Shown here piece by piece: positions 22,681-34,939 of a stretch of 64,000 nt of DNA. The notes below the pieces were generated by a model. That model was not told the DNA's origin. It did no database searches and saw nothing but the letters and a program-made list of their open reading frames with translations. The first letter of the stretch is position 1, and each line of letters opens with the position of its first letter. The position numbers and the translations under genes are program-made. This stretch comes from Melitaea cinxia (lineage: Eukaryota > Arthropoda > Insecta > Lepidoptera > Nymphalidae): assembly GCF_905220565.1 (NCBI RefSeq), contig NC_059416.1:7316001-7380000 (forward strand), given 5' to 3'.

Positions 22681-24736
22681 TAAAGGGTTACTAAATAATT
22701 TCAATTGTATTTTTTTTTTTAATTTTGTTTATTTTTTATTTTACAATAAACAATATAAATATATATACCTTTCACGGCTCACACTACATGTGCGCCTTTC
22801 TCGTTTGTGCTTATGAATATAAAATTTAATACAAAAAAAAAAACATAATTATTCATAAGGAAATAAACTTTTCAAAAAAAAAACCTCTATAAAAAACGAT
22901 ACGATTTCAAGTACGATATTTTATCAGGTACAAAATACTTAATTATTATCAATACAATAAATTATCCTTACTCCACATGAAGTATAAAATTAGACGTTCT
23001 AAATATTATCCGTGACGTACGGAATGAACGAGCAGTAAGCATTGAAAGCCGTCCTAGTGGAAGTTTTCCACTGATTGCGCTTTCTCGCCCCGCGTCGCAA
23101 CGGCTTTGAGCTTATTTTCCGCTTTGGGAGTTCGTTTTCTCATGTTTACATTTGAATGGTTAAAGTTACGATGTTTTAATTTTAAAATTTTTATGTATCA
23201 ATCGTTTCAATTGTTTTTATTTTGCTCTGTTTTTGAGTAACCCACTTGTTTTAATTAAAAATATTAAATATAAATAATATAGCGAAGTATTAATTAACGT
23301 TTTTCTTTGTTTATTCCGAAAAGCTACTAACTTGTTACATCATTTTATTTCGTTGCCTATACTCACAGAAATCAGACTAGGAAAAGTTTTAAAGCTCGTG
23401 TATTTGTTACACTCCAACTACGAGTTTGTTCACTATCACGTCAGTTAAATTAATATAAGCCATACGTTCTGCGGTCTTCAAACTATTTTTTTTTTTTTTT
23501 GTAAATAATAAATATATAAGTAAAGTAAGACTACCCTTTAATGAACTTATAACAATGAATAAGTTTTGACTTTCATTGCTTTCCTCGAGCAAACCCTGTT
23601 GAAATTCAGAATAAATTAGTCACACGTCCTAGTTAATTTAATTTCCTGTAAGATTTAGTTTTAATTTATTTTGTCGTTTAAATATAATTATTTTAATAAT
23701 CTACACGCTGTGAAGCTTAGCGTGAGGGTATCATAATTGGTAAAAACATCCTTAATTTTCAACAAATTAAAATTATACATTATAGTATTTTATGAAGTAA
23801 TTAAAGTTATTATTTTATATCATCGAAGAAAAAGAAAGAATGCTATCAATGTAGGCCTTACGATATGCAATATAAATGACTACAAGAAGAATACAAGGTC
23901 TTTTCTGCATAATTATTATATTTTTAGTATATAATTTAATAATTAATAAAACAAAATTACATAGGAACTTTAAAGTTACATAAATGATAATCACACAATT
24001 TTAATTCTATTGCATTGAAAACTTTGGGTACAAAGCCATGAGGGGAATTAAATATTAATTGACGGTTATTATAATTGGAAATGATCCCAATCCATTTCAT
24101 CATTTCATTTTCATTTCAAAGGGATGAACACTCCATTAAAGTGACTAAATTTGGGATAATAGTCTACATAGTGATGAGAATTATTAATTTGGTACATAAT
24201 TAAAATCAAATAGCAAAAACCACAATTTTACAAGCGCTCGCGATTTTAATTTACCTTAGTAATAATAATTTTGAAGCAGTTTTTTTGCATGTTTTTGGAT
24301 TTTTTTAGTTGTAATAGTCAAGAATAAAAGTTTGATCGTTATTTATCGTCATCGTTGAAACGAATACTATAATTTTGTGATAGTTAATACGTCTATACTC
24401 CGTGTCTCTAATATTTCAAAATCTTCAAGTATATTCTTACCATTACTAATACGATCAAGTATACTCGGAAAACTTATAATTCATTTTGTCTATATTATGA
24501 TGTCTATATTATGATGTCAATATAAAACATGGAATAGTGGATATAACACGTCACCTAATCGTCATTTTATTTAAACTTTAATATATAATTATCTTTTTAA
24601 AAGATATTCGCCTATTTCAGTTTATGATACAACAAATACTCCCATCAAAGTCATCTAGGATGTTTTGCAAATCTGACACCTTCATATACCATAAGTATTT
24701 TAAAATATTCAGTATTAGAAATTTTACATGCCTTTT
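22681..24736. other. Stretch without recognised genes
   Basis: AT-rich. A GC-richer island at about 23,010-23,130 contains GTGGAAGTTTTCCAC (a small palindrome) and CGCCCCGCGTCGCAACGG; it is not explained by any repeat family identified here (see findings). Nothing else supported. Confidence 0.5.
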
Positions 24737-24953
24737 TAACTGAGGTAGGGCACAGCAAGAAATTTTCTGCTCAAAATATGGAGCAACCCGACTGGGGTAG
24801 TACCTCGACCTTAAAGAAGACCACAGCTAAATAACACTGTTTTCAAGCAGTATTATTTTCATGTTGGTGAGTAAGGTGACCAGAGCTTCTAGGAGGATTG
24901 GGGGTAGGGTCGGCAACACGCTTGCCATGCTTCTGGTGTTGCCTTTACCAATA
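24737..24953 (+). repeat. Family B SINE-like repeat, copy 3 (3'-truncated)
   Basis: Starts AACTGAGGTAGGGCACAGCA and continues through CCCGACTGGGGTAGTACCTC, TGTTTTCAAGCAGTATTATT and GGGTAGGGTCGGCAACACGC to CTTCTGGTGTTG, then departs before the TCACCTGATGG-type end and poly(A). Confidence 0.85.
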
Positions 24954-26457
24954 GTAAATCAAGTTGGAAGTGGTCTGCAAATATACCCATCACATGTAAT
25001 CAAATGTCGAATGTAATCTAGGCCAATGTAAATTACAAGAACTATCATTTTCTTCCTCGTTACTTAAAACACTATTCACGGCTTTACGATTACATTGAAA
25101 AGTCACGTTTGGAGCTCCAAACGCATATACATTATCATTTAATACATTTTTATCGTCATCTTCACTATGTGAATTACATGAAATATATTATTTTTCTTGA
25201 CTTGGTACTATTTGTTGGAAAACACTCACGTTATCAGGCAAAGCTTGTAAATTACTTTTATTTGTCGTTATACCAAAGATTTCCGTTTTTTTTTTCTAAT
25301 CCTCTTCCTATATAATAAACAGAATATTAATATGATCGACAGTTGTATATTAGCATGTCTATTCAGTTTTCGACGTGATATTTATTCAAATAAAAAAACA
25401 CCATTAATTTACATAAAATCATGTTATCAGACATACATTAATAGATAAAATAGCCTAGTTCAGTCACGTGACCTCATCACTGTTTCATTAGGGCCTTATT
25501 CAATTTCATCACGCATGAATTGTGTTTCGTTAACCTAATGATATAGCAATTTATTTTGACCGGTCCTCCGTGATTCATAATAATACGCAAAGGACACATG
25601 TATTCACTAACATGCCATGTATATATCTAACTTGTGCTATAATTACTGGAGGAATCACTGCCTGCCTAAGATACAGGACTTTCCTACTTTAGGCGGCAGG
25701 GGTTTAAAATTTCAGTGCACAGATATATTATTAAATATTTAAAATAAGCATATACAAAATAAATAAGCATATAAAGTTTATGAATCCAAGAGTCTTAAAA
25801 GACACCAATAAGGTTCTTTATAGTATAAGCGAGCACTTAAAAAGAAATTAATATGATTGAGGGATTAAGGAAATACGTTATGAATAGATAACAAATAGAG
25901 CTTCCTTACATATATACTGTTTTGTCTGTATTTTATAACGTTACTACAACTATATGTCTGAAATTGTAAAATATTTTCTGTTTCTGTTCTGTTTCTGTTT
26001 CTGTTTAATAATAATAAATTTCATTTCATTTTCATTTCAACACAATATGAACATGCAACATATATTAAACTAAACCTACTTTGTAAATATGACTACAAAA
26101 ACTTATTACCCCTAAGAAAAATATCAAAAAAAAAAAGTAGGAAAAATAGAAAAGCGATAGGAAGGGACAAAGGATAATGAAAAGGATAACGAAAATGGAA
26201 AGAGACTACTTCACATTAAAAAAATATTTATTATAAGAATTCATCACCCAAATATTATGTACATGTATGTCGTGACAGACATCCATACGATATTTCTTCC
26301 ACCTTTCCCTTAAACTTTTTTTAAATCTCAGGTTACGTGGAAGTAATTAGTTTTTAGCAAAAATAACACTTGATCATGAATTAGTTATGATGGTTTATAT
26401 CTGCTATTTTGTTTTTTGTTTTGTCGTTCAATAAATCTTAGATATTATTATCAAACA
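24954..26457. other. Stretch without recognised genes
   Basis: AT-rich. A short TTTCTG repeat with ATTTCATTTCATTTTC lies at 25,976-26,040 and looks like the decayed tail of a retroposon. Nothing else supported. Confidence 0.5.
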
Positions 26458-26957
26458 GAATAATTGTGTTTGTTCAAAAACGAAAAATAAAAAACCGACT
26501 TCAATTACATTGACAAGTAATACAACGTAAGTAGACAAAAAATAGTCAAGTAAATACGCATCATTAGATATGACTCGAAAGCACTATGTATAAAAAGTAA
26601 TATTTTTAGTTATTATATTATGTGTATATGTAATATGTTGTTTATTGAAGCAAAAAACTAATATTGTTGCTCTGTAAAGAGAAAATTATTTTTCTTAATT
26701 CATATTTCATAGCCATTCTTATGTACAAATTATTAAAATTCCATAATTATTTACCTGTAAAGAGAAACAACATTAAAAACTCGAAAAGTTCTTGTTAGCT
26801 CTCAATTAAATTTAAATAAGACCAAATGACACGCAACGCCTATCAATTAAAACAAAAGTCATCAAAATCGGTCGACCCCGTCAAAAGTTCTGAAGACATT
26901 AAAAAAATACAATCGAACTGAGAACCTCCCCCTTTTTCCGAAGTCAGTTAAAAAAAG
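26458..26957 (-). repeat. Family C repeat, copy 4 (rearranged)
   Basis: Left part: ATTGTGTTTGTTCAAAAACG, AAAACCGACTTCAATTACAT, GACAAGTAATACAACGTAAG; right part: AATCGAACTGAGAACCTCCC and CGAAGTCAGTTAAAAAA. The middle differs from copies 2 and 3 and resembles copy 8 (ACGCAAC, CAGTCAAAAGTTCTGA), suggesting a second subfamily, interrupted by about 200 bp of unrelated AT-rich sequence (26,585-26,790). Confidence 0.75.
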
Positions 26958-27604
26958 TAGCCCAATAGAGATATTTTTCGCTGAAAATATAAAATACTGT
27001 GTAATGTATTATTTCTCATTCTCTCGCTGACTTAATTCTATATATTTACGTGTTGTTTCTTTATCGTGACGCATTTCGGTTTCATCGAGTTTTAAATCAG
27101 GACGATTGTAAAGTAGTTTCACTTCTAAAACAATAAATTCACAAATAAAATGCAGAACGAAACTCGTCAACATGTTTATTAAAAATGAATTAAAAACATC
27201 AATAAAAGGCACATCCGTTTGTTGCATTTTCTAATTAGCATAAACTAATAAGATCTTTAAACATCGTATTATAGGACGCATGAAATTAATTATAATGTAA
27301 TACATTCGAAGTATATTATCTATAATATACTATACTATTAATATAAGTAAATGCTTTTTCTACTGTGTATAAATTAATAAGTGCATCAAAGGTCCTCTAT
27401 GATACAAAAAGCTAATTAACGTAAAATTCAAAGACTTGAAACATTTATTCTGTCGTATGTTATCGCTGTTAATTGGTGTCTTGAAGTATTATTGCATTAT
27501 TTCAAATCCCTTTCGTAACGCTTCGCATCGAATCGCATCGAAATCGCAACCACACTATCTTTGATCAACTAAAGATAGTGCGTCGCTTATGACAACAAAA
27601 CCTA
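26958..27604. other. Stretch without genes; contains a stem-loop
   Basis: AT-rich. A 10-bp perfect inverted repeat (CACTATCTTT at 27,553-27,562 and AAAGATAGTG at 27,571-27,580) forms a stem with an 8-nt loop. No coding support; the 72-codon minus frame at 27.0-27.2 kb has no recognisable domain. Confidence 0.5.
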
Positions 27605-27775
27605 ATTTTTTACCAACTTTAAAAAGGGAGGAGGTTTTCAATTTGACGGTACTTTTTATGTGTAACTTCGTAACTGTTTTTTTTTTTTTGTAACCTAGCG
27701 TTGGTCATGTAGTCTTATTTAAATTTAATCAAAATCTGACGTACTATTCGGGTTATCCCTAATAATGCGTATTTA
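27605..27775 (+). repeat. Family C repeat fragment, copy 5
   Basis: CCAACTTTAAAAAGGGAGGA and GGTTTTCAATTTGACGGTAC match the left end, and AATAATGCGTATTTACT the right interior; it stops exactly where a Helitron-like element begins (CTAG at 27,776). Confidence 0.75.
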
Positions 27776-28032
27776 CTAGCAATACCCGTGTGAATAATTC
27801 GCACTACAATAAGTATGATAATTGTCATTTACGTTGACGTTGTTTCAAAATTAAAGCCGTCATATAAATAATTTTTATAATTAATTAATTTAAAGAAACA
27901 TAAGGAATAATATTTTTTTTATTTGTTGACGGTAGAGCAAGTAAATATCTATAAAATGATATTTAACTTATGGGAGTAACTTTTCTGAAAAGGCACGCAA
28001 ACATCTTAACCTTAGCGTATTAATATATATGA
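27776..28032 (-). mobile_element. Short Helitron-like element, copy 1
   Basis: Read on the minus strand it starts TCATATATATTAATACGC and ends with a hairpin (GTGCGAATTATTCACAC, plus-strand 27,788-27,804), GGGTATTG and CTAG, next to a T. TC at the 5' end and a hairpin about 8 nt before CTAG are Helitron hallmarks. It is non-coding (257 bp) and inserted inside family C copy 5. A second copy lies at 47,667-47,937. Confidence 0.75.
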
Positions 28033-28248
28033 TTTGACCTCATATTTTGACGTTGTAATACATATCGATGTAAATTAAAGTTGGTTTTTATTTTAGTTTA
28101 CGAGTTTTATTATCAATCAATTCATATGATAAAAATGTAAATGTAATATGTTTGTGCGCGTTAATCCAAGAAATGTCTTATCTTTATATGCGGTTTTCAC
28201 CAATTAATTGTAGTAAGTATCAATTAACATTTATGTTTGTTTCGTGTC

Positions 28249-28402
28249 AATCATCATTACAGCCTATACAGTCCACTGCTGGACATAGGCCTCCACAAGT
28301 TTACGCCAAAAATAACGTGAACTCATGTGTTTTGCCCATAGTCACCACGCTGGGCAGGCGGGTTGGTGACCGCAGAGCTGGCTTTGTCGCACCGAAGACG
28401 CT
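28249..28402 (-). repeat. Family A dispersed repeat, copy 4 (5'-truncated)
   Basis: The plus strand begins ATCATCATTACAGCC (the reverse of a GAT tail), then GTCCACTGCTGGACATAGGC, CCACAAGTTTACGCC and ends GCACCGAAGACGCTC. Very similar to copy 2 in sequence. Confidence 0.85.
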
Positions 28403-28439
28403 CAATCGGTTCATAAATAAAAAAAATATGTCTATTTAA

Positions 28440-28530
28440 ATGCCCAAACGACGGTGTTTATAATCCAAAATAAACCAAAAGATATATCCAAGGTCACTAT
28501 TCCACGCGGGCGAAGTCGTGGATATAGCTA
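28440..28530 (+). mobile_element. Helitron-like 3' terminus
   Basis: Ends with a hairpin-forming CCACGCGGGCGAAGTCGTGG then ATATAG and CTAG (28,527-28,530) followed by T. The upstream boundary is unknown. Confidence 0.55.
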
Positions 28531-28532
28531 GT

Positions 28533-30430
28533 CTAGAATAAATTCTAAACCTATCTGTTTAAAATTATTTTATACTCTATTTTAAACGAACTACATAAAA
28601 AGAACAAAAGTTATTATCTTGAGATATTTCAGAACTACTTTTTTAAACATTCATTATTTAAATTGAAAAGAAAAAAGTTTTTCAAGGGTAATTTTATTAA
28701 AAATATACAACTTAATAAACTATTAGAAACGTTAAAAATTTAAATTTTATTAAGTCTTGTTCCTAAAAAGATAATAAAACATGGTTTAGTGTATACATTT
28801 TTTGCCACCGTGTTTTCATTGAAGATAAAATAACTAGCTTAATTAATGTTGGCGAGAGTCGTTAAAGTTAACTTTATTTAATATAATTTTATTCACAACG
28901 TTATATCTTATTCCAGAATTTTTAATCTTAATTTATCTATGTATATACAAATGAATCGCTGAAATGGATGTAGGTATCTACATGGCTTCCAAACGTCTCC
29001 AATAAATTGGATATATATATATTTTTTGTGTTCTTTGTTACTTAGACAAGGTTAGCATTTAATTTTTTTTTAATCTACTTTTTCATTGAAAACATTTAGT
29101 GGAACGAAATTCAAAGAGTCAGCTAATAAAGAAATAAATAAAGTCGTAAATGACGGTTTCTTAAAGTGTAGAACTAAGTGTGGCACAGTTAATATATAAT
29201 AATAATGCTACAACAGCTGAGAACGTGCTTCAAATATTATAAGAATTACCTAAATGGGAAATTTCATTACTTACATTTCACTTTTTGCTGCCTTTTATTA
29301 CGAAATGTGTTTTCTCCCTCTGTCATCTTGACTACAGAAGTCTAGGTACCTACAGACGAAAATACAAGCCACGCCATAATTTGTAACTGGTAATTGGATG
29401 CTATCTAATCATAGTAAGCCTTGCGAAAATGACATATTCAAAACTTTAATATTTTTGTAGGTACAAAAACAATGTATATAGGTATCTAGATTCGACGTAC
29501 TTGACCTCCAGTCTAATTTGTCACGTTTGAACTCTTATTGCGAATCGATTTATATTTATATTGGACCCTAATCCATCTAAATGTTCACTTGTATCATTCA
29601 GTCGTCTGTAAGCCCACATTCAGAATATCAATTAAAAAATCAAAATTTCCTGATATTTACGAAAGCGTGTGATCTTTGGGTGATTTATTATTCAGGGCTT
29701 CTCTTTGACGAGCATATTGACGAAATTTTTAAGAAAGCTTAAAAAATACTATGATTCGTCATCAGAACCTCAAAAAGTCTTAAAAGATATAAATGTGATT
29801 TCATTGATTGATATTTTTACTACCTTGGCTTTCTTTTTTTTGTTTGTATTATTTGTTTTTAGATGATATTTATTGCGTTTGGTAAGTGCGTGAATAACCT
29901 TATGGCAAAATAAATATTTTTATTTCATTTCATTTAAAACTATTAAAATTTTGTACTACCTTATTCTTCTAATTTTTACCTGAATCAATCCATACAATTC
30001 CATTTGCTTCCCTCATATAAACAGCGTGAAATCGCTACATTATTTTTTTTAAAACTAATTGCTAATAAAATGAACTTTTTAAAATGAATTTCACTATTCC
30101 ATCAAAATCAGCATGGCATTATACTCCTATTTAACTACCTCTGATATCCACTAATTACTGTCAAAATTCGTTCCTGTGGCGCGCGAGAAGCTTGCATAAT
30201 TTGTGTAGATGTATTTAATTCGGGTGTGGTAATAGCGAGACGAGTATTAAACCAGAATATCTTCACATTATTTTGTGTCATAAATGCTTAAAAATTGTAG
30301 GTAACATCTCGACGTGAAATATTTGTACTTATATATTCCTCATAGCATCATCTATCATTAGCCAAATGTTGTTTTGAGTTTAGTACTATTGCTATGTTTC
30401 ATTAAATGCGTGCTGCTGGTTTTCCAAATA
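28533..30430. other. Stretch without recognised genes
   Basis: AT-rich. AATAAATATTTTTATTTCAT near 29,910 looks like a decayed retroposon tail. Nothing else supported. Confidence 0.5.
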
Positions 30431-30461
<31 letters not shown>

Positions 30462-30480
30462 TATAAATAAATAAATAAAA
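30431..30480 (+). repeat. (AAAT)n microsatellite
   Basis: About 12 AAAT units, interrupted once by ATAT. Confidence 0.9.
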
Positions 30481-31544
30481 GAAATTTTATGTTAACGACC
30501 ATTAGTATCATCAATATTACAGTAGTCATTTTCAATTAAATTATTATCTCATTGCGAACGTTAAGAGCAGTTAGTTATTTATTTCATCAAATAACTGAAA
30601 TGTTAACCAAAATTATCTGTTTTAACATCGCTATGCTCAATTTAACAGGATTTAGTTACGAATTTACACAAATAATCATTTAGATTAGAAGAACTCTTGC
30701 TTTTCTTTGAAAAATTTAATCTCGCAAAATATTTAACTGAATAAATGTTTAACAGAATCACTCAAATCGGATTATCTCTAAAAAATTATTTTACAGTTTT
30801 TGAAGGCTTAAAAAATAAATCCTTTGAATAAATGGTGGAATGGTATAAATTAAATTATCTAAAAAAATAAAATTAATATTTTTTAAATCACGTAATAAGA
30901 AAGTTTTTTTTTAATCACAGGAATAAATGAACACCGTGGCGGTTGAAGCGTTAAATTGTTTTACATTTGCAAGTTCAAGTATTTCTATTTTATTACTCTC
31001 TGCAATGCACTTGGCATCGCAGCGAACTAGCGAAGCGATATAAAGTTTACGTAAGTTTATATTAAGACTGAACTAATTTCTTACTTAAACTAAATGTAAA
31101 AAGTTTCGCGGTATGCGATCTCTAACATGAAGATTTCCATTTTAGTGGTTTACTTAATCATATAATACAGTAGTTAAGATTGAGTAAAAATACGATAAAA
31201 ACATTTTTGTGAGGGTTCGCGTACACGTATTATATTATTTGTAACATACAGTTGCCATATGTACGTCAATAATAGTTCGCAATCTGTAAAAACTTTGCGT
31301 ATCATTTATAAAACTAAAATAAAGTATGTAGGCAAATCTTTAGTGTTGTATATTAAATAAATCTTGTGATTGATGGATGGATATAGAGTTTATTTATAAA
31401 GTTCCGTTGGAACCGTTTTATTACGAAATCAGAATGAAAAAAAAAACTGTAAGGGTGAGTAAATTTTATTGTTGATTTTAAATTTGGAAGAAAATGGGTC
31501 ATTCATCTGCTATTTAAAAAAATGAATATCCGATATATTCGCGC
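30481..31544. other. Stretch without recognised features
   Basis: AT-rich; nothing supported. Confidence 0.5.
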
Positions 31545-31662
31545 ATGACTCCCGAATAACTACATTAAATTAGATAGTTAATTGTTTTTTATTCGTTATT
31601 GTTAGGAGAAAATTTGTAAAAAAGAATAAAAATGGCGGCACGAAGTTTACTTGGTCAGCTAG
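31545..31662 (+). mobile_element. Possible Helitron-like 3' end
   Basis: GGCGGCACGAAGTTTACTTG then GTCAGCTAGT; CTAG at 31,659-31,662 followed by T. It resembles the GGGGTCAGCTAGT terminus of the element at 38.66 kb but the hairpin is poor. The left limit is arbitrary. Confidence 0.4.
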
Positions 31663-32042
31663 TGTAATACAAATAGTAAGTATAAAAATATATGACATCA
31701 AGAAATCTCAAAAAAGCCTTGTTACTCTTACACAAAAGTTAATTTGGTAAATATCTTAGTCGACTTACGAAGATAAAAATAACAAAAGAAAAAATTTATA
31801 TAGAATTCATAAAATTCTACCATCTCGGAATAAAATTTATTCACCACACAAACTCATACAAAAGAGTCAACTTTACATAATGTCTCGTTTCATAAATTGG
31901 ATCATTGTGTACGGTACTCGATTTTCTCTATCCTTTAGACTCTTTAGAGTGTAAGTGACGGCTCAAAATCCATACTAATATTTACGGAGAGAAAGTGAAC
32001 TTCATAAACTTATTTGAATTTGAATAACATTTCCTGATAACG

Positions 32043-32290
32043 ATTAGCCCGTTAGCGCAGTTTGTAGTTGCCCTGCTTTCTGTGTCGCGGGTTGCGGGTT
32101 CGATTCCCGCCTGAGTCTGGGTGTAAAATAATATTTATACTTATATATTTATATATATATTATTTCTATGTACATTTATCAAAAAAAATATATAGTTATA
32201 ACAGTCGGCTGTTACCTGTAACACAAGCATTAATTTGCTTACCATAGGAACAGACGACCGTGTGTGTATGTTATAAGATATTTATTTTTT
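32043..32290 (+). repeat. tRNA-derived SINE, family H, copy 1
   Basis: A box A-like TAGCCCGTTAGCGCAGT starts at 32,045 and box B GGTTCGATTCC lies at 32,097-32,107, so the head is a tRNA-derived Pol III promoter. The body is GAGTCTGGGTGTAAAATAAT, then AT-rich DNA, then CAGTCGGCTGTTACC, TAACACAAGCATTAATTTGC and an AT-rich end. The anticodon arm does not fold properly, so this is not an active tRNA gene. Copy 2 (reverse) is at 51,883-52,068 and a degenerate one at 59.7 kb. Confidence 0.85.
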
Positions 32291-32431
32291 ATTATTTATT
32301 TCCTGATAACACTACATCCTATGAGTTTTCAATATTATTTTACATTTTATATGTTACTATTTTTACTGAAGCTAGAGCAAAATTTTTAGCGGTATATTGT
32401 TAATATAATTTTTCATTCGTTTATGTATTAA

Positions 32432-32611
32432 AATAATTCATCATCATCATCATTTCAGCCTCTCGCAGTCCACTGCTGAACATAGGCCTCCACAAGTTCG
32501 CACCAAAAATGGCGTGGGTTTTCACATGAGTTTTCATGTGTGTTGCCCAGTGTGTAGTCACCACGCTGGTCAGGCGGTTGGTGACCGCAGGGCTAATGGA
32601 ATAATTCATCA
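32432..32611 (-). repeat. Family A dispersed repeat, copy 5, with target duplication
   Basis: The plus strand begins with TCATCATCATCATCATTTCAG (reverse of a GAT tail) and carries GTCCACTGCTGAACATAGGC, CACCACGCTGGTCAGGCGGT, ending GACCGCAGGGCTAATGG. AATAATTCATCA occurs on both sides (32,432-32,443 and 32,600-32,611), a 12-bp target duplication that overlaps the tail microsatellite. This supports retroposition of family A. Confidence 0.85.
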
Positions 32612-34939
32612 CACATACATTAACGTAACATTAAATTAATCACACAAAGTATTTTTTGTTTGTTTATTCGTTCTCAATCGATTATTACTACATATTTAAG
32701 TTTTACTCAAATGTCATTACGCATATTATAAACAAAACTTATTGTTATCGACTATTCAATAACTGCTTGTAATTATAAATAAATGACTGCACATAAAATG
32801 TATGAAGATTTAAACTGTTTTCTTTTTTCTTCTTACATCTTACATTATACATTATATAGTACCATAGATTTTTTTATATCCGTGAATATTCGGTACCTTT
32901 GATTGCGGTGCCCGTAACCGCGTGCCAGGCACCCTTTTATACTCAAGGTCAAAGCTACTCTGTACACGGCTTTTGTAGTATAAATAGGAAATCACGTAAA
33001 AAGGTTCAAATTTAACTGGCGTTACTTCATTTTGTTCCAGCATTTAATAAGTTATACAATATATAATGTATATGTCATATAAATACTATCGCTCAGTGAG
33101 TAATTTCACGCTTATATAATCTTCTAAGGTCATCCATCACAAAGCTAGCCTTTCATTACCTAACGTATGTACAAGATCGTGTGAGGAATAACTTTAATAA
33201 TAAAATTACTAGGATGAAAATTATTAATATGAACACAGCCAGACTAGACGTTACCTAACTTTACATAATAAATCATATCATATATAATTTCTGCATACTA
33301 GACTACGTAGTATTTTCTGATAAATGGAATTTTTATAATTCATTAATAGTAAGGAATGTCTTTTTTCATTTTTTTTTAAACAGTGTGGTGTCGTGGAATA
33401 CCAGATAGGAACGAAGTTTCTTACTATAAATTTCAAGTTCTATTCGAGGTAAATGGAAAAAGAAAATAATTATTTGGATATACATTTTTTATTATAAATA
33501 CAAACACTCTATATTGTACTATCAGAGAAAAAAAATTACAGTGAAAGAAAGAAAAATAGATTATTATAATTTTTATCGATACAAATATATATAAAAAAAA
33601 AATTACTTTACAAAATTATCTTAACACCTTTATTTTATTTACAACGATTTATAAAATTATATAATAATTATCGAATAATATAATAATAATATTATATCAA
33701 ACTGCAATAATAATAACAGTCATCACGTTGACTATATAATATGTACTATGTACATTAGACACTGTATAGGCATCATGCATAAAAATCTTAAGCTTTTATT
33801 AACGTTACGGATGTTTTCTGTCGGCTGGGTACCAACGCCCCATAAAGAAATTCGTTCCAATAATGTTTAGTCAATTATTAAAAGATCAGTAATTAAAAAT
33901 TTTTACCGTCTTGTAGTAAAGTTTGTATACCAAAATATTACTAGATTTCACTAATTATATCAATATAATATTTTGTTAAGCTCATTTTTTATTAATTTCT
34001 TGATTTATGACTATGAAATACGTATTTATTTATTTTTTTATTTAATCAAGTAAGTAACAAACATCCATAAAAATATACAAAAAAAAATACAAAGATTTGG
34101 CCGTAGAACATAAAAAAATAAGTTATATAAAAGTCAGACAGAAAATCTTATTGTAAGCTTAAAAAAATCTTTACCAAATGTCACTTTTAACTCTGAATTT
34201 CACCTATAGTTTATTTATTGCACTTAAATACGTGAAACTAAAACAAAGATACGATAAATATACATTCACCTGTGTCCAAGATGTACAAATAATAAGACCC
34301 GAAGGAGTTGGGTTACTCTAACACCTTAACGAGGATGGATGACTTTGTAAAAGTTACAGTTATCAAGTTATCAGACTAATATCCCCTTCGATCCCGTAGG
34401 AGTGCTTTATCTTTCACTTAAATAGTGAAAAAATGTATTATAGTTTTTATCTGTACGTTGCCTTCCAGTAAAAACTTATAAAGACAGATAAATAAAATTC
34501 AAATTGTCCATTTGAAATATCCAAACAACTCTTTTTTATGAAATTTCTCACTCTTAATATTTACATAGCACTTGTAAAAAAACGATGTTTAAAATTTGTT
34601 TCTATATACTAACTTATTCGAAAGTATTTTTGAATGTCTAGACCGATTTTGTCATCACTGAGGAATGTTATGGGTAGTATAAGGACGTTTTTATTTGATC
34701 AACGCATATAAATGCATTGAAAGGAATTTGTGGACGTAGTTTTGTAGATGCATAATTAAATTTTAACAGAAGTTTTTTACGATTTTTAAACATTCTTAAC
34801 TTTATTTATTTTAAAGGAAATCATAGTTTAATATACCTCGCGCTTTGATTAAGGTGTGGATATTACACTACATATTAGTGGACAATAAGAAAATTAGTAC
34901 TCTTTCTTATACCATATTTTATAGTTCCAGTTCACATTT
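32612..34939. other. Long AT-rich stretch without recognised genes
   Basis: No coding signal. One promoter-like patch is at 32,890-32,945 (minus-strand TATAAAAGG; see findings). Several A- and T-runs at 33.4-33.6 and 34.0-34.1 kb. Confidence 0.5.

Noticed and set aside
32045..32115. tRNA gene
   Set aside because: Boxes A and B are present but the cloverleaf is incomplete and a SINE body follows.
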